Below, piece after piece: positions 37,659 through 48,366 of a DNA stretch of 64,000 nt. The number at the start of each line of letters is the position of its first letter. Positions within the stretch are counted from its first letter, which is position 1. The notes beneath the pieces were generated by a model. The model had not been told where the DNA came from. It saw nothing but the letters and a program-made list of their open reading frames with translations, and did not search any database. The DNA is from Entoloma clypeatum (lineage: Eukaryota; Basidiomycota; Agaricomycetes; Agaricales; Entolomataceae), in NCBI GenBank assembly GCA_963565915.1, contig OY751494.1, positions 2,852,001-2,916,000 of the forward strand, given 5' to 3'. Both the position numbers and the translations under genes were made by a program.

Positions 37659-38132
37659 TTAGTGTCCCGCCCGTCTGCTCTCCTGAATAATCGTCGACAA
37701 CTCCTCCAGCTTGCGCTTCGACCGCAAAAGCGTCCCAAGCTGTGACACCCCAATCGTCCGTCAGTCATTCTGGCCGGACGAAATGCACCCACCCTCTTCT
37801 TTGTCAGCTTCCTGGCCTTCTTATCCTATCCCGGAAATCAGTCCCGCCATCCTTTCAGTCAAGCCCAAACACCGCTTACCTTGGAGTTCCTCAACAGCTC
37901 CATTACGCGTCGCTCGTATGCAGAGAACCCAGCAACCTCCCGGATAACAGACCGCACAAACTTGGTTTTCGTCGACTGCACACCCTTGCGCTGGCTTGGG
38001 CGCAATGTTTTTTCGATGGGCGTCGTCGGGTGTCCGTGGTTCAGTCCAGTGCGGAGGTCTGCATCAATCTCCAATCGTCAGCAAAACGTCTCATCCCCGT
38101 CCAAACACTGCTGCCTCACTGGTTCGTACCAT
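37659..38132 (-). CDS. RPL36: 60S ribosomal protein L36 (eL36)
   Basis: A small basic protein of the large ribosomal subunit. Exon 1 is only 13 bases (ATGGTACGAACCA, ending at 38120). A 60-base intron (GTGAGG...TGCAG) leads to LRTGLNHGHPTTPIEKTLRP, giving the start MVRTNLRTGLN, which matches the family. The body reads TKFVRSVIREVAGFSAYERR and VMELLRNSK, then KKARKLTKKR and GTLLRSKRKLEELSTIIQES with the invariant end RRAGH; the stop is at 37659-37661. Two more short introns (37741-37790 and 37828-37880 region) interrupt the Lys-rich part. A MITE sits 112 bases upstream of its start codon. Confidence 0.93.
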
Positions 38133-38246
38133 TGTCTTGAGTGTCTTGAGCAGTCGTTGGTTGGTGTTTGACCTCAGTGCAGTCACGTGGAATTCATCGG
38201 TGGCTTGATCTCCTGTATAGTTGTACCCAGATAGTTCACACGTATA

Positions 38247-38836
38247 CAGTAATTGACCGGTTACGTGTACACCCAAATCAAGAGTATCGAATTACAGGAT
38301 ATCCCCACCTTTTTTAATGAATCAGGCTATCTGGGAGCCAGGAATGGTACATGGAAAATATTCATACTAGGTGTTATAGACACTGGACAACGTGAACAGA
38401 TTGTAGAATAGGATCAGTCGAAAAGTGTAAAACACGGGAAACACCATCTGTACTGGATAATTTCCTGATCAATCAGTTCCGGCATCTTATCTCATCCAAA
38501 ATTCGTGGTCATCATAGCACGAAATCTTGTCTCCATGGACAAAACCTATGTATCACATCCCCCCAAGTAATTGTTGGGGTGAGTGTATATACTTTATTGT
38601 CAAATTATAGGACACAAAACATGGCACATTGGGGTCTAGGAAGTGCTTGACAATGGATTTACTCAGTTCTACTTTTTAATATTTTGACCACAAAACAGCA
38701 CAACAAGGATGGGGGTGGATTCAACACTTAGAATATATTCAAATATCACCCATACATCATTTAGTACATGTGTAGTTGGTGCTTGTCCCTGGGTGTCCAG
38801 TAGAGGGGTGGTGTACACGTGACCGGTCAATTACTG
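38247..38836. mobile_element. MITE-like non-autonomous TIR element, second family, TA target site
   Basis: A 590-bp AT-rich element bounded by 26-bp terminal inverted repeats (start CAGTAATTGACCGGT; one mismatch between ends, T versus C at position 16). Flanking TA duplications lie at 38245-38246 and 38837-38838. No ORF of note occurs inside. The TIR sequence differs from that of the element at 14216, so this is a separate family using the same TA target rule. It lies between RPL36 (112 bases from the ATG) and the 3' end of CK2 beta (86 bases from the stop). Confidence 0.9.
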
Positions 38837-38921
38837 TAAGTGATCCAAAATTCAAAAGCATTCTAAGTAATGATTTTTTTTTTTGCAAAAATTGTTCAAA
38901 TGTAATGTGTCAAATTCAGCC

Positions 38922-40610
38922 CTATGCCGTCGCTGCCCAAAGCTCCGCCCTCGGTGTCCATTGTTTCACCACCTTCACCTTAGCAGACATTGCCGATGGC
39001 GATGTGGTATATTGCGGTAGAATCCCCAGCGCTGCCTCTCGCGGAGTGCGTGGCGCTGCACTTGATGTTGGTGATGTTCGTGCAGAGTGGATGGGTGTTG
39101 GCGGTCGTAACTGATGGCCCTTCGATCCTCCCCGCTGGTAATTATGCCGTTCGTCTTCCATCAAACCTCCTTCATCCTCCTCCTCCTCCTCCTCTTCCCC
39201 CTCCTCCTCTTCCTCCTCCTCCTCCTCTCCCTCCACTGCATCCTACAACCATGCATCAACATGAGAGATTTCCCATACAACCCCTGAAAAGATAAATACC
39301 ATTAACGCACCGGATCGAAATCCTCCATCTGGCGGTCTCTATCCTCGTCACCCTCATCATCATCAACATCCTCATCATCATCGTACTCATCATCCTCATC
39401 AATCCACCGCCCCCGAAAGTCAACCAGATCCAGCTCGCTCGGACTTTCAGGCCTCAATCGCAACCAATGCATCCTCGGTCCACTTTTAGCACGTTCACTA
39501 ACCTTGAAGCCGTATATTCTCGGCACATATACATAGCCGGCGGCACGTTTCTGTCCACCATGCGGATTTGGGTTCGAAAAAGGAGATGACCGGGAGCCCC
39601 CAGACGAGTTGCTCCGAGGCGAAAGGGAGGATCCGCTGCTGGACTGAGGCTTCCAAAAGGGGGCTGGTGACAGTTCACGATAGCTCTGGAAGAATAAGTG
39701 CGCAAATGTCGTTCCAAAGAACGCCCCTGGTGTCCCAGTCTACAGTTCAGTAAATTAGAGAAAACTTCAATAGTAGAACTTACCATCTACACCCTGAAAT
39801 TTGCTGCTAGGGGGCACATAGATGTCGTTACAATTCGGACAAAACAGTTTGACTGTGTCGAGACCTGGCATATCGGAGCGGCCGCATGGCACAATGTTGC
39901 AGCCCATACAATAAACACGGGGACAGGACCCGAATACTCCGTTTTCATATTTCTCGACCTACATTTCATCAGTGAACGTGTGAAGACACACTAAAGGGAC
40001 ACTACCATTGCCTGCAGGCCAGCGCGTGTGAGGATGTACCGCTGGTGCACAAGCCCGTAAAGCATCTCCGCAGATGATTCGACGATCGATACGTCTGGAA
40101 TTTTTGACGCATCTTCATCTGAGGGGGGGGGGAACGTATATGAGATGCTATCGTGGGGGATCCAGACGCTGCATAAACCCACACCTGCTTCGACGTCCAG
40201 TACCATTTCCATCGCTTCTTTCCAGAACGGCACCATCGTGTTCAATCCCGTCAAATTGAAATCGTCCTCGATAAAATCTTCTGTCACTTCGCAAAAGTAT
40301 TCATGACCGGGCAAGGAACAGAACCAGGTGATCCACGTCAGTGTCGATGTAGGTGTTGAGGAGGCTAGTACAACATCCTATGTGTCAGCCTCTACTCTTG
40401 TTGGCCAGAACAGTGTTAAAATGGACACTAGTACGGGCGCATTTGGGAAGTTGGACGAAATATATACGCACTGTAGCCATCATCTTGCTCTTCAGGCTCT
40501 TCCATGATCTCGTCTCCTTCTCCTGCTCCGCTGATAATGTCCTCCTCTAGCTCCCGTGCGGCCTCTGCGCCTGTGGGTTGTCGAGATGACATGCGTGATA
40601 TGCTCGACAC
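38922..40610 (-). CDS. CKB1: Casein kinase II regulatory subunit beta
   Basis: CK2 beta dimerises and docks the catalytic CK2 alpha subunits. The start at 40608-40610 opens an acidic leader (AARELEEDIISGAGEGDEIM). After an intron comes the canonical start of the domain: TWITWFCSLPGHEYFCEVTE and DFIEDDFNLTGLNTMVPFWK, with MLYGLVHQRYILTRAGLQAM. The zinc-finger exon is encoded about 39800-40010, with CPRVYCMGCN and TVKLFCPNCNDIYVPPSSKF. It continues GAFFGTTFAHLFFQSYRELS and VYVPRIYGFKVSERAKSG. The C-terminus is unusually long: an acidic exon (about 39302-39460), then a phase-0 intron into a Glu-rich run (about 39177-39240) and a Ser/Thr/Pro-rich tail ending at 38922. The conserved core is certain; the last exon is less so. 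Confidence 0.9.
39175..39240 (-). repeat. CCT/TCC trinucleotide tract encoding a poly-Glu tail
   Basis: An imperfect pyrimidine-rich triplet repeat (purine-rich GAG/GAA on the coding strand) lies in the last exon of CK2 beta and encodes an almost uninterrupted glutamate run. Such tracts are prone to length change. Confidence 0.75.
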
Positions 40611-40687
40611 GATGGAGGAGCGTTTTTTAAACTCCGATCGATGACATGGTGTATATACAAATTACATATCATAAGTATATAGTACCA

Positions 40688-41919
40688 TTACTGTGGCAAG
40701 TGATCAAATGAACATGTTATCTGCTCTCGTGCATGTCCAGACCAAACTGCGGAACCCAAAATCGCGACCAAGAGAAGTTGACCCACGGACCAACTTAGAA
40801 AAGCGTATCTGAATCCTTTCCGGAGTGTCATGACATATACCTCGACCGCGAACGTACTGACGGTCGTCAAGCAGCCACAATAACCATCTAAAAGCCCCTG
40901 AAGAAGGTTGCATGCGTTTGCATTAACTGGTTGTGTTTTCGACTGTAGGGCCACGAAAGTGGCCAACAAGGCTGTGCCTATTGAGTTCGCCAAAAAAGTG
41001 CCGAGAGGGAGTGACTTGAGCAAAGTGTTGAATCGGACCGACAGAATATATCTGGTCAGTGCGCCAGGAAAAGCGAAGAGGAGAGCGGCTGTAACTTCGT
41101 GGCGGTCTTTGGCGGACATCAAGAAATATACTAGGAACACAGCGCCATAACTGAGGATCGACGAAATTGTGATGATATATCGGATTGCGTGATGGGGTGG
41201 TGAGAACACCGGGAAGAAAGGGTGAATGGTCGAAGCCAATAAGGCCCCAAACGATAGAGAGGCGATAGATATTGAAAGTGTGAAGACGGTCTTCCCTAGG
41301 CCGTCCATGAACTGGATAGGGGGGAAGGTCTATCAACATGACTGCAGAGGAGGGAGTATCCTACAAAACTTACGTCCCGAAGACCCCCGCGAAGCGAGTG
41401 GCTAGCATTGATCCAAGAGTTGAAGGTATCCAATTGCCATCCCGAAAATGTGGTCAATGACCCACAAAAGCCTACAGGGCAGTGTAAATTTGGGTGATCG
41501 TGAACCACTTACAGGGCAGGCACCTGTCGCTATTGCTGTGTACAGTGGCGGATAGCTGTAATGGAATGGTCAGACTCTCAGAAGAAAGAGACTTCGATGA
41601 AGAATGCGCACAAATGCCCAAAGGGTTCCTTCAACTGAAAGGCGAAACCCATGACGAAGCAGCCGAGTGCTTGGGCGTATGCCAGCGGGAATATGGCGCT
41701 GCCGTCATACGATGCCAATGCGTGCAGACCTAGTCTTGTGAGCACGCCCAAAGTGGATGCGGGGATGAGAAGGGCAAGAACGTGAATAGACAACGGATTC
41801 CATGGCTTTTGTACAGATAGGGAACTCGGTGGGCGATCGACAGTCTCAATCGATTCTATGCGACGGAGGGAGACAATCTCACTGTGGTGAAGAGTGGGCT
41901 GTTGGCTGTCCGACTCCAT
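40688..41919 (-). CDS. FEX1: Fluoride exporter FEX (fused double CrcB/Fluc)
   Basis: A plasma-membrane fluoride channel that keeps the cytosol free of fluoride. Eukaryotic FEX is a tandem fusion of two CrcB domains, both seen here. Domain 1: ALLIPASTLGVLTRLGLHAL, YAQALGCFVMGFAFQLKE, then after an intron GACGSLTTFSGWQLDTFNSW. Domain 2: FAFPGALTRYILSVRFNTL, LPLGTFLANSIGTALLATF, and GLLDGYCGCLTTVSTFAVEV. The paired GxCGxxTTFS/TTVSTF motifs and the pore Asn (ANSIGT) are retained. Domain 1 shows GCFVMG where domain 2 has NSIGT, the usual asymmetry between halves in eukaryotes. The start ATG is at 41917-41919 (MESDSQQPTLHHSEI) and the stop at 40688. Confidence 0.9.
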
Positions 41920-43320
41920 AACCAAACTCAAGTAATATCGTCGCGTACAATTTGGAACTGCTACAACATGCTACATCACAATAGAAAGCTCGCCAGACAC
42001 CCAGCCAGGTTTTCAAAACGTATTAATTCCCTTTGGATGACGCGTATTCTCCGCTGCCGCGCTTGAAGCTGCATGTCAAGATAACCGCGGCCGCTATCCG
42101 GACGCTATCTTCTTGTGTTGCGGTGCATCTCGTAGCCTCACTCAGATTAGGCATGGACAACGGGTTCAAGCATGGTCAGCACTGGTTCGTCAAGTTTCCC
42201 CATTTTCTCCGAAATCATCATGAAGGCCGCCGCGGCTCGTAATCGTTTTTCCGGCAAGATTATCTGTGTCCTCCGTTTCGGGGTACATGGCGATAGTTCA
42301 TATGCTCCGGCAAATTTTGCTTTGTTCAGAGAATGATGGGTTAATTGTCTAAAACCTTAGGTCTAGCAGAGACGTTACACTCTGAACAATGTACAGTCCA
42401 GGATATACCGAAGAAAACAAGCCCAAGCCCAAAATTACATTGAAGATCGAAGAAAGTGACCAGAGCCTGCACCCTGATCAGGCAGGACAGCTTTCATTCC
42501 AAGCCAAGTATGTGCACTCCCCTGAATTTTACCCTCGGCCGAAGGACTGATATAATATCAGATACCCCCTGATTTGATCGCCAATTTGTTTCGCTCCAAT
42601 ACAAGGGGTTGATCACCTCACAACAATGTGCTTCTGGACTGCCTTTTACACTTCTTGGCACGATAAGTTCTACCGCTACCAGGTATTAGCCAAGTCTCGC
42701 GGTCTGGTGACACGGAGTACGTAGATGCGGGACTCATGGGACATTCCAGAAAGGCTTCTTCATCTCATGAAGTCCGTGACGGCTTATTTAATGGGATGGC
42801 GCGTTGTGATAGAAGTTTTTAATGAATTGCAATTCACTGTGGGACTTGCAAGTACCGGTTGGTACCCCTTGACATACATGACTGTAAGAACAACAGAAAA
42901 AATGTTAGAGGGAAGCGAAGCCCAATCCCACATAGTGTATCGATAGGAAGGCATTATATCCCCCATCTGTGTATACAGTGCTATCTAGGTCCCCTCCATT
43001 AGGGTGGTCAACGTCGGGAAAGTCCTTGCCAGCCTTGGTACAGAAAGACCACGAAATGTAAGATAAAAGCAATAAATCTGAAAAAATCTCTTGAAATACT
43101 GGTCATTAAGGGCAGGTCGAGGCGCCTTGCCCTGAATCTGACCATTTCCCAGTACCTAGTAGGGTCCAAAACGCCTTACAATTTGCGATCTATTACTGAC
43201 AAGACTATTATCCTATGAACATTGTGGCATGCGAGGTGCCCAGAACACCTTGGTGGTAATAATTCTACCAGCCAGCGTGTTCCTCTGTGCGCTCTTCTGT
43301 GCTGCAATAAGCACCTCAAG
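41920..43320. other. Gene-poor intergenic region with one weak coding-like start
   Basis: 1.4 kb between the divergently arranged FEX and DUF7704-like genes. The only coding-like part is an ATG at 42390 giving YSPGYTEENKPKPKITLKIE and HPDQAGQLSFQAK, followed by a GTATGT donor. Every downstream frame I tried hits a stop soon after (for example YPLI then TGA). It may be a tiny gene, an exon whose partners I missed, or a relic. No inverted repeats were found here. Confidence 0.35.
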
Positions 43321-44026
43321 ATGGCTCGACCCACCTCGGCGATACCTGATTTTTATTATTTCTGCTTCGCTGTCGTCGAGCCTTTTCTCACTATCGCCGG
43401 CTTTCTTGGAGCTTGGTTGTACGTTGATCGCGTCTATCTCTTTCGCAAGCGGCCATCTGATCAATATTTCACTAATAGCGATCCGCAAGCCGTAAAAAAA
43501 ACACTCCCCCCTCATCATGAAGTAATCTAATATCCTTTCGCTCAGACGCACAACGCCCAAGCACCATGGTCAACGCACGAACCGCCTCCAGAGACTCTCC
43601 CGGCGGCCACGCTCGTAACAGTGATGCAGCTTGCTCATGTCTGCGCTCTCCTCGGAATGGTGAACATGTTCGTTCTTTCTAGCGCCCGATGGTATCTCCA
43701 CATGCTCCCGGCTCTCCAAGAGAAGATTGTCTTCTCCCTTCTTACCCCATTGCTCGTTGGCGATATCCTGCACTTATACATAACGCTCTGGGCCTTAGGC
43801 GATGAAAAATGGGACCTATGGAGTTGGAGCCCCATGTTATGGGCCACAGTCTTGGTGGGCCTAACCTTGATGTTGCCGCGTATTGCTTGGCACCTTGGGA
43901 TCGGACGCTACGTGGATACACGAGATGGTAATTTCAACAAGGTCGATGTCTCCAGTATGTCTACATCACTTTGATTCTGATCATCTCATGGACTGCTAAA
44001 TAGAAGCCAGGCCAGAAAAGACGTAA
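43321..44026 (+). CDS. DUF7704-like four-span membrane protein
   Basis: An uncharacterised fungal membrane protein. The ATG at 43321 gives MARPTSAIPDFYYFCFAVVE, the typical Pro-xx-Tyr-xx-Phe-xxxEP start (EPFLTIAGFLGAWLYVDRVY, membrane segment 1). A 54-base intron starting at 43493 (GTAAAA...CTCAG) removes a stop and joins NSDPQA to THNAQAPW. Membrane segments 2-4: LAHVCALLGMVNMFVLSSAR, IVFSLLTPLLVGDILHLYIT and MLWATVLVGLTLMLPRIAWH. A GTATGT donor near 43954 allows a last short exon (VSKARPEKT, stop 44024-44026); without it the frame ends at 43974. Function unknown. Confidence 0.78.
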
Positions 44027-44131
44027 CTTTTCGCGAGGAAAGTTATCACGAGAAAGATATTATTACAACTTCATAAATCACTACGTGATAATCGGGTGCA
44101 GTAAAATAATGATTCCAAGAGAGAAGAAGCT

Positions 44132-46897
44132 TTAGTAAGGGGCATTGACGATGCTAGACTTGGTTCCCTCGGGAGCGAGGGAATGACGCGTTGGCTTCTT
44201 GAGGTTCTTCTTATTGACGGCCAACACGTTATTATGCAATGCTACAATCTGTCCATCAAGTGATTATCAGCGTTGATGCTCAGTTGACGATGAGACGTAC
44301 AATGTTTTTGTCATCACCGAATTTGAAGTTGTCCTGAACAACATAATCCTCATATTTCTTGATCTCATATTGATCAAGAAGACCCTTCTTGACTTTCTTG
44401 AAGTCCCAGGCAATGACAAACTGACCCGTAGAGGTGATGATAGCTGATTCCTCTTGCCCAGTACCCTGGTTAAACCTGGAGAGGTATTAGAGATAAGAAG
44501 ATATGAAACATTACGTCGCATACCTAGCGGGCGTGAACGAGATACCGTGACCCATGTATGCAACATGTTCGCTGCGAAGTTGGAGACGACGAGGCATTGG
44601 CTTTGACGTAGCAGGGAAACTGCGATCAAAGCCGAGGGACCCCTGATAACGCCCTTCGCCGATAAGGGTATCAATCAAGAGGAGGTATGTCTTAGTGGTG
44701 GCCACAATAAAACGGCCATCAGCTGTAACATCGATCCCGAGGATGGGGTCGCCGAGAGGAGGAAGTGCAGTCTTCGCATTCTTTCCAATGGAGTCAAACA
44801 GTCGAATGTCACCCTTTTCACTCGCGACTGCAAGTTTCCCGCTCTCAGTGGTGGCAATACCAGAAAACTTATTCTTTGCCACGTATTGCTTGAACTGACT
44901 CTCCACCAATTTCGTGCCTGACACGCGAGGGTCGATGCGGAAAAGTGCGTTATGGGAGATTCCAACAAGCGTCTGTTCCCGGGTCGTTGGCGCGAGCTTG
45001 TGGTGAGGTGCAATATGATCGACAGTGATGTCCTCATGGACCTTCCATTCTTCCACAATTTTGCCCCGTTCGACATCTAAGTTGAAGAGAGAATGAGGGT
45101 CAGAGGGATTCATCATAATCATCTTTGTGTCTTGGTCATGAAGCATAACCTATGGGGAACATTTAGTTGGGTCTCAGTCAGGTCTGAACTACTCAAAGCG
45201 CACATGTTTCGGTTTGAATTCCTTTCCCTTGAGAGTGGCAAGCTTGCTGATAGTCGCCTGATACTTCACGTCGTTTCCACCTGAGTGACTGAACACACCA
45301 ATATTGTTGCCGCGAACAACGTAGGAACGATCACCCCTGTAACCGACAGTGAGTTGTGAATTGCGATCACCTCCTGGCAGAACGGGGGCGTCTTCATTCT
45401 CTTCTTCGTCCTCTTCTTCTTCGCTGGATTCTGCAGATGTAACCTCAGTCTCTAATTATGTTGCGTGTTGAATTTTAATCCCACCTTCATCTGGGTCCAG
45501 CTCTGATTCGACCTCGTCTTCGTCGTCTTCCTCATTCTCAACATCAAGCATTTCGACGTCCTCGTTGGCACTGAGGGCATAATTTTGCTCTTCAACCTGA
45601 GCCAACGTGATGTGAGAATGTGCACTCTGGTAAGGGGATGATACTTGTACCTTGGCCTTTGACCATGCTATCTGATGTAATGTTTCCCATAAACATTCCG
45701 TGAATTTCTGAACGATGTCATCGTATACCGCTTTGTTTCCATTGAAACAAAAGAGCCAACTGCTCTGTGATCCATCATCGCCTTCATGATTCCAGGTAAG
45801 GGTAGTCATCTTGGGCGAAAAACGCTGGTTCATCTCAGGAGATACCACGTGGGCCAGGAGCAATCCAGAATCGTTCGACGCCGTTAACCAATACCGATGA
45901 GCAGCATTTGTTTGCTTCATGATACTTGCAACCACAATCCCTTGGTTGATGAAATCCTCGTTTGAGCGATCCCAAAGGTACAACCGGGCTTCATGAGAAA
46001 GTAAGGCTTCCAATGAGGGTATGGATATGGGTTTCTTCGCCTCTGGAGCGGGCTTCTTGGGAGTCTCGATGGGCGGTGGCTCATGCACTGTAGGAGGAGC
46101 CATGCTTATGGGAACGGGAGAAGATTCCGGTTTGGTCGATACTTTGCGCCTTGAGTTAAGCTTCGCTTTGGGTGCCGGTGGACTTTATGTCCTTACTTAG
46201 ACTGAAGGCCACTATCCATGTGAAGCCACTCACTTCCATATAAACTCCTCAAAATCAGCGTCTTGGGTGGTATCCGCGCTCCTGCGATATTTCCGCTCGT
46301 ACATGGCACGATACATGCATGTCTCGAAGAACGCTCGCGTCGGATCGTTGGTTCCTGGAGCGAGAAACTCATAGAATTCGTCGATATCACCGTGGAGGTC
46401 GCGCCACAGGAAAGTCGGTTCACCGTCGCTGGTGCCGGTCCGAAATTCCAGTTCTTCGCTTATGAGGAAGACGCGCTCTGTATCGGCTGACCAAGTTGTG
46501 AGAAAATAGTATGTTGATAAATGCTTATGACAGACTCTCGTCCTCATCCTCCAATAGTTCCTGGTCTCCATCCTCGTATACCCGAGTAATGACAAGCTGG
46601 AAGTTATGTTCCATATTGGGTACGCGGCGAATGGTAGCCATGGCCTCGTTATATCTACAGGATCCAGTTTTCAAGCTGATCGTCGAAGATTTGAGAAGGG
46701 ACCGCGTACATGCATTCGCGAGAACTACGAATATTGCCTGGACGAACAAGATATAGCTGTCCTAATTAACGAGTTCGTAACGTCAGAAACATTCCAATAC
46801 ATCATATATCATGCTTACCTGTAGATATCTTCACCACTTCGGCAGCATTAGGATCCTCTAAGAGTTGCAGGTGAGAGGCGATTAACAAAGAGGCCAT
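44132..46897 (-). CDS. VID27: VID27, vacuolar import and degradation family protein
   Basis: VID27 is a conserved cytosolic protein of fungi and plants; the yeast gene is linked by name to vacuole import and degradation. N-terminal part: NFQLVITRVYEDGDQELLED, RVFLISEELEFRTGTSDGEP, FFETCMYRAMYERKYRRSAD. Middle: a PH-like region (LYLWDRSNEDFINQGIVVAS, TTLTWNHEGDDGSQSSWLFC), then an acidic stretch (45480-45570). The C-terminal beta-propeller-like VID27 domain is strongly conserved: YRGDRSYVVRGNNIGVFSHS, HVMLHDQDTKMIMMNPSDPH, FSGIATTESGKLAVASEKGD, DPILGIDVTADGRFIVATTK. It ends SSIVNAPY, stop 44132-44134. The start shown (46895-46897, MASLLIASHLQLLED) may have a further exon upstream. Confidence 0.88.
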
Positions 46898-47768
46898 GCG
46901 ATCACGTACGCCAAACCTTGCCGATGACTGTGGAAGACAATATTAGGAAGTATGTGGGCTGTACGTGAAGGGATACTGACGACTTCTGAATATGTTCATG
47001 CCGCAAGTCGAGCACTGGTGGTGTGGGTGAGATCAGATTCACGTCGTGACCAGGTCACGACATCAAGACGTCACGCAATTCGACGCGATCCATGTCCTCC
47101 CCTCAATATCCACTCACTTCCTCACCGTGCGCGTCATCTTCAGGTATTATCTGACCATCTATACAAATAACAAAAATATATAACCGCACTCTCAAAGCAC
47201 TTCCCGACAGCCCTACCACCCCATCCCCCAGCTTTCGTCCCCGCAACATGGACACGCGAAGGGTTCGTTTGCACAACTACAGTCCGATATATGCTCAGTC
47301 GCTCTCTCTCAGGAATCCTCGAACGCCCCGTTGTTTGAATCCCCAACAGCCCCTGCTTTACGAATAAATGGTGTTCCATCATTTCGTAACGTCTTCGCAA
47401 CCTCCACCAGCCCCCCAGCAAGACACGTCGTTCGGTCAGATCCATCTCTTCTTACTTGTTTCGAATCTTCGGACAGGGAACTTTATGATCTATGGGCACC
47501 GAAACGCTGAGCTTGGGAAACTTCCTAGTAAACGACAATATATGACTGGACGAATCCACTCTGATATACAAAGTGACATATCTCGCGCTCTGTCTCCGTA
47601 TTGAGGGCCATGAAATTCTCACGACCATCTCTCTACCTTGATAGATCGACGCCGTACTCTGCGCACCACACGAGCCGGCCCCAATAGATTGCCCATGTCT
47701 TGTGTGAATGAGACATTGAATGAGGGATAAGAAGACCGCAATCCGGATCAATCTGTCACTTCATGTCC
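46898..47768. other. Intergenic upstream of VID27 and downstream of the Rpr2/Snm1-like gene
   Basis: Most of this is unexplained. A 101-codon open frame (47140-47445, minus) and a smaller one (47452-47751, minus) show no motif and cannot be joined convincingly. Around 47040-47090 there is a run of TCACGTCGTGACC / GGTCACGACATC-like inverted segments, possibly a regulatory palindrome for VID27. Confidence 0.35.
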
Positions 47769-48236
47769 TCATAGACCAGCCAGAAAGGCAGTGAGATCTG
47801 ACGCTGCAGCGTCTTTCCTGACCGAAGTGGGCCGATCCCGATGTTGAGCGAGAAGAAATTGCAGTGCTGATTTTTTTTTATTCCGGCCTTGTTGAGCCTG
47901 TGCAGAGTTGGAGAGTGATGGTGACTGGCTTGAGGGGGTGCTGGATATCGGCATTGCTGACGTGGGCTTCTTTTGCACGCGTGGGTCCAGATCTGGGCTG
48001 GTCATGATCAGGATATCACGTCTCTCGCCGCATGCCCGGCAAGCGCTCCGTAGAACCCTCTTTTGTTTGCGGCGAAGGGTCCGCATTTCGGCAGTGCCAT
48101 CGAGAAGATATGAGCCACATTTTGAACACCAATCTGATTTCTGGGGAGACTGGCTTGCATAAAGGGCGGCAAGGGCAGGAAGAGCAGGGAGTACAGCGTA
48201 CGGACGAGCGTTGAGAAACTTGGAGGTGGGGTCCAT
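47769..48236 (-). CDS. RNase P/MRP subunit, Rpr2/Rpp21/Snm1-like zinc ribbon protein
   Basis: A small basic protein. The start at 48234-48236 (MDPTSKFLNARPYAVLPALP) leads to a helical N-terminus (ALPALAALYASQSPQ), then a Cys pair (DWCSKCGSYLLDGTAEMRTL), basic residues (RRKQKRVLRSA) and a second pair (CRACGERRDIL). This helical hairpin plus CxxC...CxxC arrangement is the layout of Rpr2/Rpp21/Snm1 subunits of RNase P/MRP. The C-terminal half is Ser/Pro/Lys-rich with a conserved-looking end (SALQFLLAQHRDR), as seen in Snm1-type tails. The assignment is by pattern only. It is apparently intronless, and divergent from the BTB-like gene (130 bases between starts). Confidence 0.6.
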   Translation of the reverse strand: MDPTSKFLNARPYAVLPALPALAALYASQSPQKSDWCSKCGSYLLDGTAEMRTLRRKQKRVLRSACRACGERRDILIMTSPDLDPRVQKKPTSAMPISSTPSSQSPSLSNSAQAQQGRNKKKSALQFLLAQHRDRPTSVRKDAAASDLTAFLAGL

Positions 48237-48366
48237 GTCAATGTTTGTGACTGTTTGGCTTGGAGGGAAGTTATTGTTCCACAAAGAACAAAGGGCGAGA
48301 CCATGGTGAGGATGGTCAAGGTCAACTTAAAAACGTCTTCCCAGCTCTTCCCAAACGACTTCCATC

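Noticed and set aside
39175..39240. CRISPR-like or satellite array
   Set aside because: It is a simple triplet run within a coding exon, without spacers.
47140..47751. Possible minus-strand gene downstream of the Rpr2/Snm1-like protein
   Set aside because: Two open frames could not be joined by plausible splice sites and show no motif.
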